From an uncultured Eubacterium sp. (GTDB lineage: Bacteria; Bacillota; Clostridia; Lachnospirales; Lachnospiraceae), in the NCBI GenBank assembly GCA_900547255.1, contig URGC01000080.1, positions 1-11,969 of the forward strand: DNA of 11,969 nt, in the 5' to 3' direction. The notes under the pieces were generated by a model. That model had not been told where the DNA came from. It worked only from the letters and a program-made list of their open reading frames with translations, and did no database searches. A program made the translations under genes and the position numbers. Each line of letters begins with the position of its first letter. Within the stretch, counting starts at the first letter, position 1. Below are positions 7,701 through 11,969 of this stretch, in pieces.

Positions 7701-10700
7701 GGCACTAAGCAGCAGACAGCAACAGTTGCAAAGGTATATGATACATTTACATTTGACAAAAATATAACACTTGAAAAAGGTCGTAATGAAGTTAAGCTTG
7801 TACTTGAGTACAACAATGGATTAAAAGTTGAAAAGACATTAAATTATGTATATCTTTCAGACTATGATTATGTTGTTGATGCATTATTTACAGGAACAGC
7901 AGGTGATACATCAGTTTATGGAGTACCTGAATATAAGACTGTTACAGAGGCAATAAATGCGGCAGCAGGTGCATCTGGAACAAAAGTTATATTTGTAAGA
8001 AATGGTGATTATGCTGAGAAGATAGAGTTAAGCACTCCTAATATAACTCTTATTGGTGAGGATAGCGAAAAGACACGTATCTACTATGATGTTGCAGAAA
8101 ATGCAGGTGCATCTGGAACAGCAAGATATGCCTTCTCAGTACTTGCTGGAGCAGACAGCTTTACAGCAGAAAATCTTACAATTGAAAACGCTTATGCATA
8201 TAAGGCTGATGGCTCTAAGAGCAATGAATCAGCAGAGGCATTCTATTCTGAGGCTGGCAATTCAATGCTTATAGGTGTCAGATTGTTAGGTTATCAGGAT
8301 ACATTACAGATTAAGAAAGGAAATTATTATTTCCAGAGATGTTATATATTAGGAAATGTCGACTTTATGTGGGGTCAGGCATGCCAGGCTATATTTGATG
8401 ACTGTGATATAGTATTCAGATATGCTCCAAATAAGAATTCTGGATATTATACAGCATTTAACACAGATGACAGTGCTTCATACGGAGCAATATATAACAA
8501 CTGTAGATTCACTTCTGAATCATCATGTGGTGGAACTAAGTATTATCTTGGAAGACCATATAATAATAAGGCAGCGGTTGCATTTGTTAACTGCTATATG
8601 GGTTCAATAATCAATAAGGACTTGGGCTATTCTGATTGGAGTGGTAAGGAATTATCATCTAATCCAGAAGTATATGAAGCTACAAGATACTATGAGTGTG
8701 GAACATATGGTGCTGGTTATGCTGTTAATGTTAACAGAAGACAGATAAGCCAGGCTGGTGCTGAGGCACTTATGGGTTCAGATAAAGCTGGATGGGAAGC
8801 AAAGGCTTCAAGTCTTGCATCATCTGCATATAGTGGTGATAAATATATTAACAATGATGGTGTTGTAGAGAATGCATTTAATTCATCTGACAAGTACTCT
8901 ACATATGAAAGTGATGATACAGGACTTTCTAAGTACAATACAGAAGGATTTGCAAGTACAACAGGCGTTACTGGTGGTGGACTTTTAAAGGAGACTAACA
9001 GCAACTATTATAAGGTAGCAAATGGTAATGAATTCCTTGATGCTCTTACTAAGATTAAGAACAGCAAAGGTGTTCCAAGTGTAATTGAGATTACATCAGA
9101 TATTAATCTTGGATACAATGAGATAGAGAATAAGACAGCTTATGCGACAAGTATACTTGCTCCACACAATGAAGCACTTCTTAGCAATACATTAAAGAAG
9201 TCTGGTGTGTCAAAGGTATACCTTCAGGATATCGCTAACCTTACTATCTTCTCTAACAATGCATCTTCAATTAAGCATGTGGCGTTAGATATCAAGCAGT
9301 CAAGCAATGTAATTATTAGAAACATTAAGTTTGACGAGCTCTGGGAGTGGGATGAAGCTACAAGCGGTGATTATGATGTTAATGACTGGGATTATATGAC
9401 AATTGAGAATGGAAGTACAGGAATATGGGTTGACCATTGTACATTCTTCAAATCATATGATGGTGTTGTTGATATTAAGACTGATGCAGCACATAATACA
9501 CCAATGAATATTACAATTTCTTGGTGTCAATTTATGCCAGGAAGCGAGAATGATACATTCTTTAATGAGGTTATGACACAGTTGGAGAGCAATCCTAGTG
9601 CATATCCATATTATAAGTCATTACTTGACAGTGGTATGTCAAAGCAGCAGATAAGAGACTATGCTTATGGACAGAAAAAGACTCATCTGTTAGGTCAGAA
9701 TGATGAAGCTGAGACTAATACTAACTTACATGTTACATTTGCTAATAACTATTATTATGATTCAATGGATAGAATGCCAAGAGTAAGATTTGGTACAGCA
9801 CATGTATACAACTGTGTAATGGATGCACAGTATCTGTTTAATGCAAGAATGTCTATTACTAATAAGGATGCTGCAAAGCATATTGTAAGTAATGGTGCAT
9901 CTTCAACATGTGATGCCAAGGTGCTTCTTGAGAATTGTTACTTAAATGGCATTATTAATGCATTAAATAGTGGTAACGGAAGCAGTCCATCGGGTTATAT
10001 TAATGCGATTAATTCGCTTTATTATATCAATGGAATAAGATACAAGCTTGCTCCAAAGGTAAATAATACATTGGATTCATCTGACAGAACATTGAAGATT
10101 ACAGATCCTGTAACATTCAAGGCAGCACTTGGATATTCATATGTATTAAGAGATGCTGCTTCACTTAGCAGTACAGTAGTACCTTACACAGGAGCTGGTG
10201 CTTTAACACTTTCAACACTTCAGTGGGAGAAGGGTGCGTACGTTGACACTGTAGAATCAAGCAGTGATGCATCATATGATAATACAGGTCTGCCAGACTC
10301 TAATTATTCAGATTCTTTAGGCAATGAGTCTAACTCTAACAACGGCTCAAACAATGGTAATAACGGCTCAAACAACGGCGGTAATGGTTCTGGTTCAGGC
10401 TCATCAGATGATTATGACAGCTCAGATGATTCAGATGATGTACTTACACCAGATAAGATTCCTGGTGCTGATGTAATCAAGATTGATGGTACTAATTTCA
10501 CCCAGATGGGCGATGTGTCAGAAGGTGCAGCTAAGATAATATCATCTATAGATGCTAATGGTCAGATAACAACTGGCGATGCAGTACTTGGAACTACAGA
10601 AACTGTTACAAATACTGTAATTGATAAGATTACTAATGGAAAGGCATCTAATATAGCGGTATTCGCATCACAGGATGCATCAGTATCTGCAGAGGTGATT

Positions 10701-11270
10701 AATAAGCTTAAAGAGACAGGAAAGACACTTAGTATAGGTGTTGTTGATGAGAATGGCAAGGTTAATGCGATTGTTACACTTGATGGAAGCAAGCTTGGCA
10801 ATGCATCATCAGATTTCACTCTTAAGATTACAGTTGATGTAAAGAGTGACACTGTTTCAAAGGCTGCATCTAATGCAGGTATTGCCAGCGACAAGTATAA
10901 TGTAGTCGACTTTAATTACTCAGGTAAGCTTCCTGGAACATTTAAGGTAGCGGTTAATGTGGCTGGTAAGTTTGCAGATGGAACACAGCTTGCACTGTAT
11001 TATAACAATGAGTCTGCAGGACAGCTTGAAAACCAGTATCAGGTTACAACTGTTACAGGTGGATTTGCTGAATTTGCTATAGACCACTGTTCACAGTATG
11101 TTCTTGTTGATGTTGCCGCTGCAAGAAGCATGATAACAACAAGCACAATTGCATCACCTAAGACAGCAGATGCAGGACATATCGTTCTCTGGCTTATGCT
11201 TATGGGTGCAGCAGTTGCGGTATACTTCGGAATCAAGGCTTCTAAGGCTGATGAGAAGAAGCGTGCATAG
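4788..11270 (+). CDS. Giant cell-wall-anchored pectin methylesterase (CE8) / pectate lyase (PL1)
   Basis: A 2160-residue secreted, wall-anchored enzyme. Layout (approximate residues): signal peptide 1-39, ending AKA before D40; beta-rich putative binding modules 40-190 and 296-436; an SGSV...GNYTV carboxypeptidase-regulatory-like fold 442-517; a concanavalin-like region 530-735; fibronectin-III repeats 737-836 and 840-925; an Ig-like linker 938-1026; CE8 pectin methylesterase 1029-1345; PL1 pectate lyase 1398-1760; an Asn/Gly/Ser/Asp linker 1831-1890; an unrecognised domain 1891-2110; sorting motif SPKTAD 2123-2128, membrane helix and basic tail. CE8 residues: QDTL (Q1170, D1171), VDF (D1192) and LGRP (R1256). 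PL1 residues: WVDH (D1549), D1558 and D1562 in DGVVDI, K1631, and RMPRVR (R1662, R1667). The esterase demethylates homogalacturonan and the lyase cuts it by Ca2+-dependent beta-elimination. ATG 4788 follows AAGGAGGG and starts the signal peptide; ATG 4734 lacks a ribosome site and would bury it. Enzyme calls are firm; N-terminal module names are not. Confidence 0.93.
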   Translation: MNRKRGFKERIVACLMAALMVVGVVPLDFAGVGVQEAKADGTVYTLDMSNITDHTSTATATWTAKDNSGYFTVYSKDGGGSTVSSGSWTDSGFDGYTATGKFSTGGSAKAGKACIGFTTTASTNVTVYWYTKDAARQLKVIDPTGTQKAVTNHAAAGYYKDTFELPEANTYYVGSSNSAIDIFGVVVEEQSATGEKISAEIKYDGDALVGLSGKYDADQITLKASKDQIVFTQEPNTEKITLATLTDNVYSGTSSLKAAIDTDNKKIVVKNSGDKEILSIPYVVEGYLNAPAIGDGESYDFKSEAKVFGEESVNVADKTSPKGYMILSKNGNASLTNNNNSHGLYITSDVTFTVKVPAASMARFTITGCMYNSGTVTASYYVSESDKKAEVVSDGQAATDPSKEIKYVNTSSSEQTLKIDVEINGSTYIHAVDYKVEDVPNTVSGSVGAAFAGSKLIFSSKSYSAEAEIDAEGNYTVDLKRGVEYTVSIDNAKYSLDDTLDLTNAAVGADITKNFSPELIPEVVTHPENAKETPSVINMSDGSLTVKELGQTMVLTQVGGDLPASSITATKLSMYAFPATTGMNTLEADIVLSYNASGSTSKFVALGAINEVNGDYRAVTSAVRNNNDVVMLYSKKATELLGKSGNTAVSAAVEEKLHFKVTKGTDGITLEVVNAEGKSNPKTMKYDSLYVSDANDDIMYGLILNNVTATVTNMVYTAEDGSVIYDQNTYYEPMGTAPVIKSVSAAPAADRTKITVSWTGDEAKYDGKYVLQVLKPGASEWEEVANELTETTYEYPVSPTEGGNYKFRVCGTLGNSKELNIKNRNTWVESSVAYIEPALGIPVITLDYVSSAKSVDLSWTASSGATKYEVYRRSSDETEAKLIATVDGTSYTDTTVTAEVPYYYSVKAVSSDNYSPLSEEAWTLPTDGHSGSYDENVPLFVTKRSYNTVFNDKIIIEGIAGAPGTVSVYVNGTKQQTATVAKVYDTFTFDKNITLEKGRNEVKLVLEYNNGLKVEKTLNYVYLSDYDYVVDALFTGTAGDTSVYGVPEYKTVTEAINAAAGASGTKVIFVRNGDYAEKIELSTPNITLIGEDSEKTRIYYDVAENAGASGTARYAFSVLAGADSFTAENLTIENAYAYKADGSKSNESAEAFYSEAGNSMLIGVRLLGYQDTLQIKKGNYYFQRCYILGNVDFMWGQACQAIFDDCDIVFRYAPNKNSGYYTAFNTDDSASYGAIYNNCRFTSESSCGGTKYYLGRPYNNKAAVAFVNCYMGSIINKDLGYSDWSGKELSSNPEVYEATRYYECGTYGAGYAVNVNRRQISQAGAEALMGSDKAGWEAKASSLASSAYSGDKYINNDGVVENAFNSSDKYSTYESDDTGLSKYNTEGFASTTGVTGGGLLKETNSNYYKVANGNEFLDALTKIKNSKGVPSVIEITSDINLGYNEIENKTAYATSILAPHNEALLSNTLKKSGVSKVYLQDIANLTIFSNNASSIKHVALDIKQSSNVIIRNIKFDELWEWDEATSGDYDVNDWDYMTIENGSTGIWVDHCTFFKSYDGVVDIKTDAAHNTPMNITISWCQFMPGSENDTFFNEVMTQLESNPSAYPYYKSLLDSGMSKQQIRDYAYGQKKTHLLGQNDEAETNTNLHVTFANNYYYDSMDRMPRVRFGTAHVYNCVMDAQYLFNARMSITNKDAAKHIVSNGASSTCDAKVLLENCYLNGIINALNSGNGSSPSGYINAINSLYYINGIRYKLAPKVNNTLDSSDRTLKITDPVTFKAALGYSYVLRDAASLSSTVVPYTGAGALTLSTLQWEKGAYVDTVESSSDASYDNTGLPDSNYSDSLGNESNSNNGSNNGNNGSNNGGNGSGSGSSDDYDSSDDSDDVLTPDKIPGADVIKIDGTNFTQMGDVSEGAAKIISSIDANGQITTGDAVLGTTETVTNTVIDKITNGKASNIAVFASQDASVSAEVINKLKETGKTLSIGVVDENGKVNAIVTLDGSKLGNASSDFTLKITVDVKSDTVSKAASNAGIASDKYNVVDFNYSGKLPGTFKVAVNVAGKFADGTQLALYYNNESAGQLENQYQVTTVTGGFAEFAIDHCSQYVLVDVAAARSMITTSTIASPKTADAGHIVLWLMLMGAAVAVYFGIKASKADEKKRA
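10279..10456 (+). repeat. Low-complexity linker-coding repeat inside the pectinase gene
   Basis: This stretch encodes an Asn/Gly/Ser-rich then Asp/Ser-rich linker. Two partial copies of aacggctcaaacaa begin at 10341 and 10362, showing local tandem duplication. It separates the catalytic part from the wall-proximal domain and is a likely site of length variation between strains. Confidence 0.6.
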
Positions 11271-11318
11271 TGGCATAATAACATATTTGGGTTAATTAAA
11301 TATGTAACTATATAAACA

Positions 11319-11370
11319 GGGCTGTTGTTCTGGCGGTTTAAGCCGCCAGGGCGGCAGTCTTGTTTTATTT
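11319..11370 (+). terminator. Rho-independent terminator of the pectinase gene
   Basis: A 15-bp stem (11322-11336 with 11343-11357, core ctggcgg / ccgccag, four G-T pairs in the outer half) with loop tttaag is followed by a T-rich tract, TCTTGTTTTATTT. It starts about 50 nt after the stop codon. A smaller 7-bp inverted repeat (catattt / aaatatg, 11282-11304) precedes it. Confidence 0.88.
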
Positions 11371-11393
11371 AAAGGAAGTTATCCCATAAAGCC

Positions 11394-11422
11394 TTGACAA
11401 AAGCGATTTTGTGGCATATTAT
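11394..11422 (+). promoter_or_regulatory. Sigma-A promoter of the ileS leader
   Basis: TTGACA (11394-11399, perfect) and TATTAT (11417-11422, 5 of 6) are spaced exactly 17 nt. Transcription should start near 11429, just before the first conserved bases of the T-box leader, which supports the call. Confidence 0.9.
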
Positions 11423-11428
11423 TCATAT

Positions 11429-11705
11429 AAATGCGATGACGAAGACAGTAGGATAGAATTCCAAAGCCAGAGCGAGTCGGGATGGTGTGAGCCGATGCGA
11501 GTAGAGTCAATCTGAATATCACTTCCAAGCATCCAACTGAAAGAGATCAGCCAAAGCAGTTATTATATGAATTGTGAATGTAAGCAGTCTTTATTAAGTC
11601 AGGACGGTAATCCCACCGTTAAAGGGGACGCATATGCTGGTATGTCGTAATGAACAAGGTAAAGTTAATTCTGCCCCCTGTCGTAATTACGACAGGGGGC
11701 TTTTT
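11429..11705 (+). promoter_or_regulatory. T-box leader, isoleucine-specific (AUC specifier), upstream of ileS
   Basis: An RNA switch that senses uncharged tRNA-Ile and permits read-through into ileS when isoleucyl-tRNA is scarce. Stem I features: the basal helix GATG...GAAG (11435-11444) pairs with CTTC...CATC (11522-11533); the conserved ACAGTA side of the specifier loop follows; an AGAGCGAGTCGG segment with distal loop GGTGTGAGCC (about 11469-11494) matches the conserved stem I apex; and TGAAT-ATC-A at 11513-11521 presents codon ATC (11518-11520) as specifier. A hairpin acggt/accgt (11604-11619) fits stem III. TGGT at 11638-11641 could pair with the tRNA ACCA end, but the surrounding T-box sequence is far from the usual consensus. 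The leader ends in a strong terminator. Specifier and downstream gene agree. Confidence 0.92.
11673..11705 (+). terminator. T-box regulatory terminator
   Basis: A perfect 14+14 nt palindrome (gccccctgtcgtaa and its complement, 11673-11700), foldable as an 11-bp stem with a 6-nt loop, is followed by TTTTT. It is the conditional terminator of the leader. The CCCCT of its 5' arm can alternatively pair with AGGGG at 11623-11627. Confidence 0.93.
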
Positions 11706-11784
11706 GCAGCTTTAGATGGCTGCGGCAGTTCATCGAACTGTGATATAAGATATGGAAAAGAATCAACGTAAAGGAGAATTCAAC
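11706..11784 (+). promoter_or_regulatory. ileS leader end: two small hairpins and ribosome binding site
   Basis: Between the regulatory terminator and ileS are two short inverted repeats, gcagc/gctgc (11706-11723) and cagttc/gaactg with a 3-nt loop (11726-11740), then AAGGAG (11771-11776) 8 nt before the ATG. No open reading frame is evident. Confidence 0.6.
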
Positions 11785-11969
11785 ATGGTTTACGAAAAAG
11801 TATCATCAGACATGAATTTCGTAGAGAGAGAAAAGCAGGTTGAGAAGTTCTGGAAAGATAATGACATCTTTAAGAAGAGTATTGAGAACCGCAAGCAGGG
11901 AGAGACATATACATTTTATGACGGACCTCCTACAGCCAATGGTAAGCCACATATTGGACATGTTCTTAC
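11785..11969 (+). CDS. ileS: Isoleucyl-tRNA synthetase IleS, N-terminal fragment (partial)
   Basis: The first 61 codons of a class I aminoacyl-tRNA synthetase that joins isoleucine to tRNA-Ile in the cytoplasm; the rest lies beyond the window. The visible part has the leading NFVEREKQVEKFWKDNDIFKKS helix and the first catalytic segment FYDGPPTANGKPHIGHVL with the ATP-binding HIGH motif at residues 56-59. The ATG at 11785 has AAGGAG at good spacing and there is no competing start. The AUC specifier of the T-box leader supports IleS over the related ValS. The FYDGPPTANGKPHIGH wording is closer to type 2 (eukaryote-like) IleS than to the usual bacterial DGPPYANGxxHIGHA form, but with only 61 residues this subtype call is tentative. 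Confidence 0.92.
   Translation, partial: MVYEKVSSDMNFVEREKQVEKFWKDNDIFKKSIENRKQGETYTFYDGPPTANGKPHIGHVL

Noticed and set aside
8053..8274. Small open frames inside the pectinase gene, on both strands
   Set aside because: They overlap clearly conserved CE8 and PL1 coding sequence, lack ribosome binding sites and encode compositionally odd peptides, so they are shadows of the real frame.
10341..10385. Possible CRISPR-like or transposon repeat
   Set aside because: The two partial copies of a 14-nt unit are in frame and encode a Ser/Asn/Gly linker; there are no spacers, no terminal inverted repeats and no transposase.
11282..11304. catattt/aaatatg inverted repeat as a separate terminator
   Set aside because: It is a weak AT-only stem without a following T tract and lies just before a much stronger terminator.
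11601..11620. Inverted repeat around cggtaatcccaccg as the T-box sequence itself
   Set aside because: It lacks the TGGN context of the antiterminator bulge and is better explained as the stem III hairpin preceding the antiterminator.

Overview
The window looks like a chromosomal piece of an AT-rich, Gram-positive gut or rumen clostridium of the family Lachnospiraceae. Support comes from strong AGGAGG-type ribosome binding sites, a T-box leader in front of ileS, a sortase-type C-terminus on a giant secreted protein, and a pectin-degrading enzyme architecture typical of pectinolytic Lachnospiraceae. A Lachnospira/Eubacterium eligens-like organism is a reasonable guess, but it is inference only. 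Every gene seen is on the + strand.

Region 1 (1-4569) is the 3' half of a peptide-transport operon. It holds the tail of an upstream gene (possibly the solute-binding protein), the two ABC ATPases OppD and OppF, a YtcJ/AepA-type metal-dependent amidohydrolase, and a small cytidylate-kinase-like NTPase. Gaps are 29-39 nt, each gene has its own strong ribosome binding site, and no terminator lies between them. One 14-bp hairpin with a T tract (4531-4569) ends the unit. The likely logic is that OppDF energise uptake of a peptide-like solute and the amidohydrolase processes an amide or related bond in it. The role of the kinase-like protein is unclear.

Region 2 (4570-11370) is a single-gene unit. 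Its AT-rich upstream region has candidate promoters, one with an uninterrupted G8 run inside the spacer, and a 7-bp inverted repeat just downstream. The gene encodes a 2160-residue surface enzyme: signal peptide, about 700 residues of beta-rich putative binding modules, two fibronectin-III repeats, an Ig-like linker, a CE8 pectin methylesterase, a PL1 pectate lyase, an Asn/Gly/Ser/Asp linker, a C-terminal domain of unknown type, and an SPKTAD-plus-membrane-helix wall-sorting tail. Joining the esterase and lyase lets one wall-anchored chain remove methyl esters and then cut the exposed polygalacturonate. A strong terminator follows.

Region 3 (11371-11969) starts a new unit: a near-consensus sigma-A promoter, a T-box leader with an AUC (isoleucine) specifier and a perfect-palindrome terminator, then the first 61 codons of isoleucyl-tRNA synthetase, which runs off the window. 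The T-box/antiterminator part differs from the consensus. The IleS N-terminus resembles the eukaryote-like (type 2) enzymes.

No CRISPR array, tRNA or rRNA gene, transposase or other mobile element was seen.
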